From contig JACPCW010000130.1 of assembly GCA_016184365.1 (NCBI GenBank), positions 1 through 47,533 on the forward strand: 47,533 nt of DNA. Direction: 5' to 3'. Made by a program: the position numbers and the translations under genes. The notes beneath the pieces are model-generated. The model was not told the origin of the DNA, searched no databases, and saw nothing but the letters and a program-made list of their open reading frames with translations. This document shows, piece after piece, positions 34,937 through 45,440 of the stretch (positions are counted from its first letter, which is position 1; the number at the start of each line of letters is the position of its first letter). The DNA comes from Candidatus Rokuibacteriota bacterium. GTDB lineage: Bacteria; Methylomirabilota; Methylomirabilia; Rokubacteriales; CSP1-6.

Positions 34937-35083
34937 GGCCGAGCGGGTGCGGGGAGGGGTCGAGCGACCCGTCCCCTCCCAACGGCCAGCGGACACAGCG
35001 CGCCGGGCTGGAACCCAGCCGCACCGGGGCGTGCGCTCGTATGAGCGCGTGGTCGCTCGGCCCCTCCCCGTGCCCGCTCGGCC
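34937..35083 (+). other. Candidate structured RNA: 33-bp closing helix with competing hairpin
   Basis: Arms 34937-34969 and 35051-35083 pair over 33 bp. The only three deviations from Watson-Crick are G-U on the plus strand. Inside are hairpins GGCTGG-AAC-CCAGCC (35006-35020) and GCGCTC-GTAT-GAGCGC (35033-35048). The left-arm segment GGGAGGGG (34952-34959) can pair instead with CCCCTCCC at 34973-34980, excluding the long helix. It lies between glgX and the aldehyde:ferredoxin oxidoreductase in a 268-nt gap. It does not match a riboswitch I recognise. A terminator or MITE remnant are alternatives. Confidence 0.5.
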
Positions 35084-35176
35084 GGACCAGCGCGGGCGCA
35101 GCCGCGGTGTGCGGTACGATGGTCACCTGCGCCCTCACGGGGCGCGAGACCCGGACAAACCTGACGAGGAGCACGC

Positions 35177-36895
35177 ATGCGTACGTATTGGGACATTCAG
35201 CTCTCCGACCGCACGATCACGAAGCGCGAACTGGCCGGTGACGAGATCGCGAAGGCCGGGCGATACCTCATCGCGAAGCAGTTGCTCGAGCGTGGCGTCG
35301 CCATGGTCGACCCGCTGTCTCCGGCGAATCCGCTGATCTTCTCGGCCGGACCGTTCGCGGGCACGACGTTCTCGAATGCCAACCGGACGAGCGTCGGCTG
35401 CAAGAGCCCGCTCACCGGCGGGATCAAGGAGGCGAACGGGGGCGGGAACTTCGGTTACGCGCTCGGACAGCTGAAGATCGCCGGGTTCACGCTCAACGGC
35501 GCTTCGCGCGACTGGGTCGTGATCCATTTCAAGAAGGACGGCACGATCGCGTTCGACGACGCGTCCGCCTACCTCGGTAAGGGCAACTTCGAGGCGGCGA
35601 ACCTGCTCTACAAGAAGTACGGCAAGAAGAAGGTCGCCCTCGCGCTGTGCGGGCCCGTCGGCGAATACCAGGGCCTGCTCGCCGGCATTGCCTACAGCGA
35701 CAAGGACGGCCGGCCGTCGCGGCTGTCGGCGCGCGGCGGCGTCGGCGCCGTCACGGGGTCGAAGAAGGTCAAGGCGGTCGTCGTCGACATGGACCGCGCC
35801 CCGTCGTTCGCGGACGTCAAGAAGGTGAACGCCGCGATCAAGGACTACTCGAAGATGCTGCTGGCGGACGGGATCGTGCAGAACTTCTATCAGAAGCTCG
35901 GCACGGCGGGCATGGCCGACGTCCAGAACTACATGGGCGGCCTGCCGGTCCGGAACTTCCGCGCCGGTCAGCTCGCCGACGTCTCCGCCGGGGAGCAGTT
36001 CAAGATGGGCGCCGACTACATCGCGCCGCTCAACAACTCGCGCGGCGGCGAGCAGACGCACGCGTGCATGCCGGGGTGCGTGATCCAGTGCAGCAACGTC
36101 TACGCCGACGCGAGCGGCAAGGAGGTCGTGTCGCCGGTCGAGTACGAGACGCTCGGCCTGCTCGGCTCGAACTGCGGGCTCACGGAGCCGGACGACCTCG
36201 CGCAGCTGAATTTCGTCGCGAACGACCTCGGCGTCGACACGATCGAGACCGGCGGCACGATCGGTGTGCTGATGGAGGCGGGCCTCGGCGTCTTCGGGGA
36301 CAAGAAGTTCATGGCGGACGTCCTGGCGGAGATCGGCACGGGCACGGCGAACGGGCGGCTCTGGGCGCAGGGCGCCGCGCGCGTCGGCGAGCACTACAAG
36401 GTCCGCCGCGTTCCGGTCATCAAGAAGCAGACGATCAGCGCCTACGATCCGCGCGTCGTGGAGGCGACCGGCATCGCGATGATGGTCACCGCCCAGGGCG
36501 CCGACCACACCGTCGGCAATCTGCCGCGGCTCAAGACCCGCGACATGGACCTCGAGTCGCTGATCGGCCAGAGCCTCGTCGCGCAGACGAACTGCGCCGC
36601 GACCGATTCGCTCGGGCTCTGCATCTTCGGGCGGAGCGTGACGGAGCCGAACGTGCCGTTCATCGTCGACGCGCTGAACGCGGCGTGCGGGACGACGCTG
36701 ACGCCGGAGTTCTTCGCGTGGCTCGGACGCGAGACGCTGCGCCTCGAGGACGAGTTCAACCGCCGCGCCGGCTTCACCGAGAAGGATGACGAGCTGCCGT
36801 CGTTCTTCTACGAGGAGACGCTGCCGCCGACGAACCACGTCGCCCGCTTCCATGCCGCGGACGTCCACGGCATGTACGAGCGGCTGGGCGCTTAG
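35177..36895 (+). CDS. Aldehyde:ferredoxin oxidoreductase family protein
   Basis: A 572-aa W- or Mo-bispterin enzyme family member that oxidises aldehydes to acids with ferredoxin as electron acceptor. The N-terminal domain has NPLIFSAGPFAGTTF and RLSARGGVGAV, typical cofactor contacts. The [4Fe-4S] ligands are Cys297, Cys301 and Cys305 (CMPGCVIQC), with a later Cys in DSLGLCIFG near residue 480. At 572 aa it is slightly shorter than archetypal AOR (about 605). No ferredoxin or pterin gene is adjacent. A GAGGAG site precedes ATG 35177. A strong hairpin follows its stop codon. Confidence 0.92.
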   Translation: MRTYWDIQLSDRTITKRELAGDEIAKAGRYLIAKQLLERGVAMVDPLSPANPLIFSAGPFAGTTFSNANRTSVGCKSPLTGGIKEANGGGNFGYALGQLKIAGFTLNGASRDWVVIHFKKDGTIAFDDASAYLGKGNFEAANLLYKKYGKKKVALALCGPVGEYQGLLAGIAYSDKDGRPSRLSARGGVGAVTGSKKVKAVVVDMDRAPSFADVKKVNAAIKDYSKMLLADGIVQNFYQKLGTAGMADVQNYMGGLPVRNFRAGQLADVSAGEQFKMGADYIAPLNNSRGGEQTHACMPGCVIQCSNVYADASGKEVVSPVEYETLGLLGSNCGLTEPDDLAQLNFVANDLGVDTIETGGTIGVLMEAGLGVFGDKKFMADVLAEIGTGTANGRLWAQGAARVGEHYKVRRVPVIKKQTISAYDPRVVEATGIAMMVTAQGADHTVGNLPRLKTRDMDLESLIGQSLVAQTNCAATDSLGLCIFGRSVTEPNVPFIVDALNAACGTTLTPEFFAWLGRETLRLEDEFNRRAGFTEKDDELPSFFYEETLPPTNHVARFHAADVHGMYERLGA

Positions 36896-36903
36896 GTCGT
36901 TCC

Positions 36904-36930
36904 GGGCGCCGCGGGTTGTCCGCGGCGCCC
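36904..36930 (+). terminator. 11-bp terminator hairpin after the AOR gene
   Basis: GGGCGCCGCGG-GTTGT-CCGCGGCGCCC is a perfect stem starting nine bases after the AOR stop codon. It is followed by GTTCC rather than a T tract. It ends five bases before the ATG of the next gene and would cover that gene's ribosome site. Confidence 0.65.
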
Positions 36931-36935
36931 GTTCC

Positions 36936-37739
36936 ATGTCCGGCGCGTCACGGATCTTTCCCCGGGAGCACGGGACGTGGGCGATGCTCCTCGTGCCGTG
37001 GATCGTCGCCGTCGGCGTGAGCCGACGGTTCGAGCCGGCGCCGGTGCTCGTCCTGATGGTCGCGCTCGCGTTGTTCCTCGCGCACAACCAGCTCGTGCTC
37101 GCGCTCCGGGCCGTCGCCCGCCGAGATCGGGCGGCCCAGCGTGCGGCGGCGCGCGTCGGCACCGCGTTCGCGGCGGCCGGGCTCCTGATCGGGCTGGCGG
37201 TCGTCGCGCGGGTCGGCGCGGCCGTGCTCGTCCCCTCCGCCGTCGCGGCCGCGGCGCTGCTCGCGGCGACCGTCTGGCTCGTGCGGCGTCGCCTGGACCA
37301 GACGCTCGCCGGCCAGATCACCGCTGCCGTCGGCCTTCCGGTCATCGCGCCGGTCACCTGGACGGTGACGACGGGCGCCCTCGACCGCGTCGCCGCCGCC
37401 CTCTGGCTGCTGAACGCGACGTTCTTCGTCGGCGCGGTGCTGTACGTCCGGTTGAAGATCGCCGCGCGCGGCCGCCGGGCCGCGCTCGTGACGCGCCGCG
37501 ATCGCCTCGCGTTCGCCGCGCCGACCGTGGCGATCGACGTCGGGCTGCTCGCGCTCGCCGCGCTCGCGGTCGTGATCGGCGGGTTCTCCGCGAGCGTGCT
37601 CGCCGCGTTCTCGACGGTGGCGGTGCAGACCGCCGCGGGCATTGCGCGGCTCGATCGGCCGGCGGTGCTCAAGCGCGTCGGCCTGCTCGCCACGGCGCAC
37701 GCGCTGGCTTTCGCCGCCCTCGTCGTCTGCCTGGCCTGA
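36936..37739 (+). CDS. YwiC-like multipass membrane protein
   Basis: A 267-aa protein starting MSGASRIFPREHGTWAMLLVPW; the PREHGTWAML motif is the hallmark of YwiC-like proteins. About seven to eight hydrophobic segments follow, including VLVLMVALALFLAHNQLVLAL and VLVPSAVAAAALLAATVWLV. The function of the family is unknown. ATG 36936 has no Shine-Dalgarno because an 11-bp hairpin occupies the preceding bases. It might be leaderless or use a different start. A T-tailed terminator follows its stop codon. Confidence 0.8.
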   Translation: MSGASRIFPREHGTWAMLLVPWIVAVGVSRRFEPAPVLVLMVALALFLAHNQLVLALRAVARRDRAAQRAAARVGTAFAAAGLLIGLAVVARVGAAVLVPSAVAAAALLAATVWLVRRRLDQTLAGQITAAVGLPVIAPVTWTVTTGALDRVAAALWLLNATFFVGAVLYVRLKIAARGRRAALVTRRDRLAFAAPTVAIDVGLLALAALAVVIGGFSASVLAAFSTVAVQTAAGIARLDRPAVLKRVGLLATAHALAFAALVVCLA

Positions 37740-37751
37740 CCGCCATGGAGA

Positions 37752-37770
37752 CCCCATATCTGGGGGTTTT
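37752..37770 (+). terminator. Rho-independent terminator after the YwiC-like gene
   Basis: CCCCA-TATC-TGGGG followed by GTTTT lies 12 nt after the stop codon. It is short but has the T tract, and it separates the YwiC-like gene from the GGDEF gene. Confidence 0.6.
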
Positions 37771-37802
37771 CCGCGAACGGGCAAAACTGGTAGCGTGGCG
37801 AG

Positions 37803-38972
37803 ATGACCACCGAGCCCATGTCAGCCGGCAAGCGTAGGCCCGCCGGACTGCTCCGCACGTTCGTCGCGGGGTCGCTGGTCGCCGTCGCCGTCATGGTCGC
37901 GCTCGCCGGCGCCGGCGTGTACCGCATCTACTACAGTCACGTCGTCGGTCATGCCGAGGTCAACGCGGTCCAGCTGACGCGGACGCTCGCCGAGCACGAG
38001 CGGGACACGCTCGCGGGCAATCCGGCCGCCGGCGATGCCGCCGCACGGCTCGACGAGCGGATGCGGAAATACCTGAAGCCGCTCGACGTGCTGAAGATTT
38101 CCGTTTACGCGCCGGACGGTCGCGTCCTGTACAGCTCCGATCCCACCGCCGCGCGGGAAAACGTCAGCGCCGATCCGCGATTCCGCGCCGCGATGGCCGG
38201 CGAGCCGGACACGCGCTTCGTGAAGGACCGGAGCGGCACCGGCCTCGACCTGGTCGAGAGCTTCGTGCCGATCCGCGACGGCGATCGCATCCTCGGCAGC
38301 CTCGCCACGTGCACGGACGTGACGTGGTCGCGCAGCGAAGCGACGACCGTCGTGACGCTGGCGACGCTCATCGTCCTCTGCGTGCTGCTCGGCGTCTTCG
38401 GCTTCCTGTTCGGCATCGTCCGCATCGCGACGCGCCAGATGGCCGCGGCGCAGCGCGACCTGGAGACGATGGCGATCACCGACGCGCTCACCGGTCTGTC
38501 GAACCGGCGGTACCTGATGGCGCGCGCGGCCGACGAATGCGCCCGCATTCCGCGCCAGCGTGCGCGTGGCGCCGCGAAGAGCGGCGTCGGATTCATCATG
38601 GCGGACATCGACGGGTTCAAGAGCGTGAACGACACGCACGGGCATCTCGCGGGCGACGACGTGCTGCGCACCGTGGCCGACCGCATCCGCAAGGTGACGC
38701 GGCGGTACGACATCGTCGGCCGCTACGGCGGCGACGAATTCCTGGTCGTCGTTCCGGACACCGATTTCGACGAGACGCGCGCGGTGGCCGAGCGGCTGTG
38801 GCAGACCGTGCGCGAGGAACCGAGCGTCGTCGGCGGCGTGATGCGGCCGGTGACGGTGAGCGTCGGCTTCACGTGCGCGGACGACGACGACGTGCAGGCG
38901 GCGATCAAGCGCGCCGACGAAGCGCTCTACCGCGCGAAGCACGCCGGCCGCGACCGGATCGTCGCGTTTTGA
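37803..38972 (+). CDS. Membrane diguanylate cyclase (GGDEF)
   Basis: A 389-aa sensor enzyme that makes c-di-GMP. A first membrane helix (LLRTFVAGSLVAVAVMVALAG) precedes an extracytoplasmic sensor of about 140 residues with PAS/CACHE-like strands (ISVYAPDGRVLYSSDP). A second helix (VVTLATLIVLCVLLGVFGFLFG) then leads to a cytoplasmic GGDEF domain. The active site YGGDEFL is intact at about 308-314, and an RxxD inhibitory site (RRYD) sits five residues before it, so product feedback is expected. MADIDGFKSVNDTHGH is the metal loop. It has no phosphodiesterase domain. ATG 37803 is used; ATG 37818 is possible. Confidence 0.92.
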   Translation: MTTEPMSAGKRRPAGLLRTFVAGSLVAVAVMVALAGAGVYRIYYSHVVGHAEVNAVQLTRTLAEHERDTLAGNPAAGDAAARLDERMRKYLKPLDVLKISVYAPDGRVLYSSDPTAARENVSADPRFRAAMAGEPDTRFVKDRSGTGLDLVESFVPIRDGDRILGSLATCTDVTWSRSEATTVVTLATLIVLCVLLGVFGFLFGIVRIATRQMAAAQRDLETMAITDALTGLSNRRYLMARAADECARIPRQRARGAAKSGVGFIMADIDGFKSVNDTHGHLAGDDVLRTVADRIRKVTRRYDIVGRYGGDEFLVVVPDTDFDETRAVAERLWQTVREEPSVVGGVMRPVTVSVGFTCADDDDVQAAIKRADEALYRAKHAGRDRIVAF

Positions 38973-38977
38973 GTCAT

Positions 38978-39054
38978 GACATGGGGGGGCCCCGACATGG
39001 CCCCCCCAACCCCCCAGCCCTCGGAGGCGCCCCGGATGAACCGGGGCGCCCCTC
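38978..39054. repeat. Dispersed hairpin element, copy C (inverted) plus second hairpin
   Basis: GGGGGGGCC-CCGACAT-GGCCCCCCC (38983-39007) followed by a C-run and CCCTCGG is the reverse-strand version of copies A and B. A second perfect hairpin GGCGCCCCGG-ATGAA-CCGGGGCGCC follows at 39026-39050, absent from the other copies. Together they end the diguanylate cyclase transcript before the DinB-fold gene. Confidence 0.6.
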
Positions 39055-39070
39055 GACATCGCAGGTCCCG

Positions 39071-39586
39071 ATGACCGACGAACAACAGCGGATTCGCAGC
39101 TATCTGCAGGTGCAGGGCGCCAAGCTCTCGCCCGCCGACGTCATCGACAAGGTCCGCGCGGCCATGCGCGACCTGCGCGCCGCTGCCGAGGCCGTGCCCG
39201 CCGCTCGCTTCGACGAGACGCCGGCGCCTGACGAGTGGAGCGCCAACCAGGTGATGGCGCACGTGCTCGACGCCGGCCGGCATTTCGGCGATCAGATCGT
39301 CGCGGTCCTCGACGGCGTGCCGCGATCCGACGCGGCGCGCGCGACGCCGGCCGGCGAGCGCCGTACGGCGGGCGCGTGGTGCGCGCGCCTCGATCAGGAT
39401 CGCGCGGCGCTCTTCGAGCGCGTCCTCCGTGCCGATCCCGCCGCCCGGCTCGACGCGACCATCGAGCACGGCATGTTCGGCCCGCTGAGCTGGCGCGAGA
39501 CCCTGCTGTTCATGCGGCTGCACGACCTCGACCACGTCGGACAGCTGAAGCAGATCGCCGCCGCGCTCGCGGCCCGCCCGGCCTGA
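39071..39586 (+). CDS. DinB-fold (four-helix, metal-binding) protein
   Basis: A 171-aa protein with the DinB/YfiT-type pattern: a DEWSANQVMAHVLDAGRHFGD helix providing the first His, and a C-terminal HDLDHVGQLKQI helix providing the remaining metal ligands. Family members are thiol-dependent transferases or of unknown function; none is assigned here. ATG 39071 follows the copy C hairpins and has a weak ribosome site. The stop overlaps the start of the LLM gene (TGATG), so both are on one transcript. Confidence 0.82.
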   Translation: MTDEQQRIRSYLQVQGAKLSPADVIDKVRAAMRDLRAAAEAVPAARFDETPAPDEWSANQVMAHVLDAGRHFGDQIVAVLDGVPRSDAARATPAGERRTAGAWCARLDQDRAALFERVLRADPAARLDATIEHGMFGPLSWRETLLFMRLHDLDHVGQLKQIAAALAARPA

Positions 39587-40441
39587 TGCGCGTCGCGATC
39601 TCGCTGCGCGCCGTCGACGACGACTGGCCGGCGGCGTCGACGTACGTCGTCGAGGCCGAGCGGCTGGGCGTCGACTTCGTCTGGTCGTACGAGTCGTGGG
39701 GCCACGATGCCGCCACGCCGCTCGCGTTCATCGCCGCGCGCACGTCACGCATCCGGCTCGGCACCGGCATCATGCAGGCCGGAACGCGCACGCCGGCGCT
39801 CGTCGCCATGACCGCCATGACGAGTAGCGTCCCTGTCGGGCGATCGCTTCTGTCTCGGGCTCGGCGTGAGCGGACCGCAGGTCATCGAGGGCTGGCACGG
39901 CATTCGATTCGAGCGGCCGGTGCAGCGGCTCCGCGAAACGGTCGACATCGTCCGCCGCGCGATCCGCGGCGAGCACGTCAGCGACAAGGGGGTCGTGTAC
40001 GAGCTGCCGCCGCCGGGCGGCGAGGGCAAGGCGTTGCGCTTCGGCGCACGTGCCCACCCGAACATTCCGGTCTATCTCGCGACGCTGTCGCCGCGCAGTC
40101 TCGAGATGACGGGCGAGCTCGCGGACGGATGGCTCGGAACGTCGTTCATGCCGGAGCACGCGCGCGTGTTCTTCGACCCGATCGGCGCGGGCGCCGCCCG
40201 CGCGGGCCGATCGCTTGCCGCGCTCGATCTCCAGGCCGGTGGGGTGGTCGCGTTCTCCGACGACGTCGCCCGCGTCGCCGCGTCGCGCAAGCCGGGACTC
40301 GCGTTCACGCTCGGCGCGATGGGGTCACGCCAGCACAACTTCTATAACGACGCGTTCCGGCGCGCGGGCTACGACGACGTCGCGCGCGAGGTGCAGCAGC
40401 TGTGGCTGGCGGGCAACGTTACCGGAACGGCTTCGGTGTAA
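39586..40441 (+). pseudogene. LLM-class F420-dependent oxidoreductase, frameshifted and 3'-truncated
   Basis: The N-terminal part (MRVAISLRAVDDDW to ALVAMTAMT) is in the frame of ATG 39586. The rest (ASLSGDRFCLGLGVSGPQVIEGW onward) is one frame away, explained by one extra A near 39823. Homology to the family then continues to EVQQLWLAG near 40411, where it stops abruptly and a different gene begins. About 50-60 C-terminal residues expected for this family are missing. LLM proteins use reduced F420 or flavin. Two lesions in one gene argue for decay, though an assembly fault could mimic both. Confidence 0.75.
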
Positions 40442-41049
40442 CGCTACAACGCGACCAGCTCGACTTACCGCTCCGTTGGCGGGAACGTCGCATGATCTTC
40501 GTCAACAGCATGAGCGACTTGTTTCATGAAGATGTCCCGCTGGAATACGTTGATGATGTGTTCGGCGTCATGCGGCGCGCGCCTCAGCACGTGTTCCAGG
40601 TTCTTACGAAGCGTGCTGACCGGCTCGTGGAACGGCATCGTGCGCACGGAGAGCAGACGATTCCCGCGAACGTCTGGGTCGGTGTGTCAATCGAGTCTAT
40701 GCGGTACGCATGGCGAGCCGACAGATTACGTGACGTAGATGCCACCATCCGATTCATCAGCGCAGAACCTCTTCTCGGCTCGCTTCGGGATCTCGATCTG
40801 CGCGGGATTTCGTGGCTGATCGCTGGAGGAGAGTCGGGCGGTTCGCCGGCGCGCGCCCTTGTCGAACGAGTCGGACCTCGCTGGGGGCCGAAGCCGGCAG
40901 CTCTTCAGTGGATTCGAGAGCTTCGCGATGCGTGTCGCCGCGCCGGCGTCGCGTTCTTTTTCAAGCAGTGGGGTGGGTGGACGTCCAAGGCGAACGGACG
41001 TGATCTCGACGGGCTGAAGTGGTCGGAGTACCCGGCGACCGCCGGGGTT

Positions 41050-41055
<6 letters not shown>
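40417..41055 (+). pseudogene. 5'-truncated DUF5131 (phage Gp37/Gp68-like) gene fragment
   Basis: From RYRNGFGVTL onward the frame matches DUF5131 proteins: IFVNSMSDLFHEDVP, FQVLTKRADRL, NVWVGVSIES, LLGSLRDLDLRGISWLIAGGESG and FFFKQWGG. The usual N-terminus of about 40 residues, including the Cys cluster (VTGCTKVSPGCxxCY), is absent, and the reading frame is fused to the broken LLM gene. It can be read open from GTG 40402. Base composition is visibly less GC-rich than both flanks, a sign of transfer. The family is common on phages and mobile elements; this copy is probably inactive. Confidence 0.72.
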
Positions 41056-43023
<1,968 letters not shown>

Positions 43024-43205
43024 GCGTGAGCTCCAGTGAGATTCTGGATTCCGCCGCGGGTCACGCGGCGGCCCCCAGCATGCGCGAAGCGCGTAACGGA
43101 GTCGAGCACGACGGCGAACAGGGCGCGCCGGCCACAAGCTGGACCTCAGCCCTGCCGGCTCGCGCTCCGTGCCACGGGGTAACACCTCGAGCTCCTCGGC
43201 TGGTA

Positions 43206-43220
43206 CCCAGGGCTCCTGGG
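43206..43220. promoter_or_regulatory. Palindrome upstream of the toxin-antitoxin pair
   Basis: CCCAGG-GCT-CCTGGG is a perfect 6-bp inverted repeat, 30 nt before a TAGAAT -10-like box (43250-43255) that would place the transcript start at or next to ATG 43263. A toxin-antitoxin complex could bind it for autoregulation. No proper -35 was found. Confidence 0.35.
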
Positions 43221-43262
43221 CAGACCACCTTCGGCGCGCAACCTGGAGGTAGAATTTGGCGT

Positions 43263-43487
43263 ATGAGTATCGACGACATCGAGGCCGAAGTTCTCAAGCT
43301 CGATCCGCAGGCGCGGGCACGGCTGGCCAAGCGGCTCCTAGAGAGTCTCGAAACTCTCTCAGATGAGGAGAACGAGCGTCTCTGGGCGGAGGAGGCTGAC
43401 CGTCGCGATGCTGAGTGGGACGCGGCGTCGGGTGCCGGGCGACCAGCCGCCGACGTGCTTCGGGACGCTCGGGCCAAGCTGAAATGA
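43263..43487 (+). CDS. Putative addiction-module antitoxin
   Basis: A 74-aa acidic protein with [29 protein letters not shown], the N-terminal DNA-binding-like helix-turn of addiction-module component proteins, followed by an Asp/Glu-rich tail expected to wrap the toxin. It ends one codon-length before the ParE/RelE-type toxin (stop and start adjacent: TGAATG). Antitoxins of this family pair with RelE/ParE toxins. A GGAGGT lies 12 nt upstream of ATG 43263. Confidence 0.8.
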   Translation: MSIDDIEAEVLKLDPQARARLAKRLLESLETLSDEENERLWAEEADRRDAEWDAASGAGRPAADVLRDARAKLK

Positions 43488-43781
43488 ATGGACCGACCCG
43501 AGTTCCACCGACTCGCCGAGCGAGAACTGAACGAAGCAGCGCAGTACTACGACGTCGAGGAGCCGGGGTTGGGCTCCTCCTTCCTCCAGGAGATCGACCG
43601 CTGCCTCGAATCCATTGAAGCCTATCCCGAAGCCGGAGCGATCCTCCGTGGTTCGGTTCGTCGTCGCCTTCTCCGCGGATTTCCCTACGCGCTGTTGTAC
43701 AGGATCAAGCCGAGCGGCATCCGGATTCTCGCGGTGATGAATCTCAAGCGGCGTCCTGGGTACTGGGTCGGCCGCGAGTGA
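43488..43781 (+). CDS. ParE/RelE-family toxin
   Basis: A 97-aa protein with the RelE/ParE fold order: helices FHRLAERELNEAAQYYDVEE and LGSSFLQEIDRCLESIEAYP, then strands RRRLLRGFPYALLYRIKPSG and IRILAVMNLKRRPGYW. The last strand motif is characteristic of the ParE-like branch. RelE members cut ribosomal mRNA and ParE members poison gyrase; sequence alone does not decide. ATG 43488 follows the antitoxin stop directly. Confidence 0.85.
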   Translation: MDRPEFHRLAERELNEAAQYYDVEEPGLGSSFLQEIDRCLESIEAYPEAGAILRGSVRRRLLRGFPYALLYRIKPSGIRILAVMNLKRRPGYWVGRE

Positions 43782-44203
43782 AGCTGCTACGGCAGCTGCG
43801 GCTCAGCGCCAAGCTTGGATCCCTAGCCGTTCCGCCCACGCACGCGACTGGAAGCTCCGGACGCCGCTTCTGGGTACGCGGGTTTCCGGCGAACCCACCA
43901 ACGCTCGCGGCCGCCCGATCGACCGTTCCGGGTCGGCAAGGCATCGACGCGCATCCCGGGCGCCTGTGGCCGGTCCGGTACTCCACTCTGGAGTGCACCG
44001 GGGAGGGCTCCAGACGGCTGCGCCCATGCTCCTCGCCTGATGCGTCGCCGGTGCGTTGAAGGACACTGCGGACCTCGTCCCGTGTCAGGACCACTGGCAC
44101 GCACTGCGGTCGCTTCGCACGGACGACATCGTCGAGTCATGGCGGCTCCGCGCCGAGCAGGTCGCGACACAGGAAGAGGAGGGCGCCGGCCCCCACGCAA
44201 TGA
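43782..44203. other. 422-nt stretch without a supported gene
   Basis: No recognisable gene. A frame open from 44041 to 44277 reads KDTADLVPCQDHWHAL at first, looks protein-like for about 40 residues, then becomes low quality as it crosses the aminotransferase end. It may be a remnant. The sequence is less GC-biased than the neighbouring genes, like the toxin-antitoxin pair next to it. Confidence 0.5.
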
Positions 44204-45409
44204 CTACCGCGCGGCGAGGATGCAGCGTCCCATCGCGCGCCCGCCCTCGTAGCACTTCTCGGGCGGCTCGTAGCTGAACGCGAGACGGATGTGGTCCTCG
44301 CCGCCGCCGTTCGGGTAGAAGTTCGTGCCCGGCGTGTACTGCACGCGCGCGTCGACGGCGAGCTGCAGGAGCTTCGCCGTGTTCGTGCCGGACGGCAGCT
44401 TGATCCAGATGAAGAACCCGCCCTCCGGCTTGCTGATCCGGACGTCCGTCCCGGTCAGGACTTCCCAGAGGCCCTTCAGCATCGCGTCGCGCTTGGCGCG
44501 GTAGACCCCGACCAGCCGCGCGACGTGGCCGGCCATGTGGTCGCGCATGAAGTACGTCGCCACCCGCGACACGTAGGGATTGACGCCGCCGCCGAAGAGG
44601 AACCCCTGGAACGCCGGGATCATCGGCTTCGGCGCGAGCAGCCAGCCGAGCCGCACCCCCGCGCCGAGGATCTTCGACAGCGTGCCCGCGCGGATGACGC
44701 GGTTGTGCGTGTCGAGCGCGTAGAGCGACGGCAGCATCTCGCCGTCGAACCTGAGCTCGCCGTACGCGTCGTCTTCGAGAATGAGCGTGTCGAACTCGGT
44801 CGCCAGCGCGACCAGCTCGTGCCGCCGGCGCAGCGACTGCGTCGGGCCGGCCGGGTTCTGGAAGTTCACGATCGTGTAGATGAGCTTGCACGGCGTGCCT
44901 TCGCGGCGGCACTGCTCGAGACGTTCGCGCACCGCGGCGGTGACGATGCCTTCGTCGTCGATCGGCACGCCGAGGATCCGCGGACCGTGGCGCCGCAGCG
45001 TCACGAGCGTGCCGGAAAACGCCGGCACCTCGGAGATCATCGTGTCGCCGGGATCGAGGAACGCGCTGAACGCGAGCGAGAGCGCATGGCCCGAGCCGTT
45101 GGCGATGATGATGTTCTCGGGCGAGACCTTCAGGCCTTCGAACAGCTCGTACTTGTGGCACGCGAGCTCGCGCAGCCCCTTGTAGCCGAGCGGTTCGCCG
45201 TACGTCATGGCCGCCGCGCCCTCTTCCTTCATCATGACCTTCGTGGCCTCGATCATGCCCTCGTACGGGAACGACTCGGGGTCGGGGAAGCCGCCGCCGA
45301 ACTCGTAGAGGGCGTTCGACGTCGGGCGCTGGGTGCCGACGGGGCCGCCCCAGCCGATGCGGGCGCGTGCCGAGAGCAGTCGCTCGAAGTGCCGATCGTT
45401 CGTCGTCAT
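44204..45409 (-). CDS. PLP-dependent aminotransferase (class I/II, 2-aminoadipate-like)
   Basis: A 401-aa fold-type I PLP enzyme. MTYGEPLGYKGLRELACHKY and IIIANGSGHALSLAFSAFLDPGD are the substrate and cofactor segments, and NFQNPAGPTQS, ILEDDAYGELRF and GTLSKILGAGVRLGW (Schiff-base Lys in SK) follow in order. The profile resembles the 2-aminoadipate transaminase/MocR-like C-domain type without the DNA-binding domain. The amino-acid substrate is unknown. Divergent from the MFS gene with about 30 nt between starts, so shared control is possible. It may supply or consume the carrier's substrate; this is inference. Confidence 0.9.
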   Translation of the reverse strand: MTTNDRHFERLLSARARIGWGGPVGTQRPTSNALYEFGGGFPDPESFPYEGMIEATKVMMKEEGAAAMTYGEPLGYKGLRELACHKYELFEGLKVSPENIIIANGSGHALSLAFSAFLDPGDTMISEVPAFSGTLVTLRRHGPRILGVPIDDEGIVTAAVRERLEQCRREGTPCKLIYTIVNFQNPAGPTQSLRRRHELVALATEFDTLILEDDAYGELRFDGEMLPSLYALDTHNRVIRAGTLSKILGAGVRLGWLLAPKPMIPAFQGFLFGGGVNPYVSRVATYFMRDHMAGHVARLVGVYRAKRDAMLKGLWEVLTGTDVRISKPEGGFFIWIKLPSGTNTAKLLQLAVDARVQYTPGTNFYPNGGGEDHIRLAFSYEPPEKCYEGGRAMGRCILAAR

Positions 45410-45440
45410 GCGGCTAGCATACCCCGTACACTGGGTCCCG

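Noticed and set aside
34937-35083. Known Moco/Tuco riboswitch ahead of the AOR gene
   Set aside because: I could not find the expected conserved Moco-motif sequences; the dominant feature is a 33-bp stem, atypical for that class. It is kept as an unnamed candidate.
44056-44277. A possible 73-aa gene from TTG 44056
   Set aside because: Protein-like for about 40 residues but with no ribosome site, no family and a low-quality tail running through the aminotransferase 3' end; mentioned only in the gap description.
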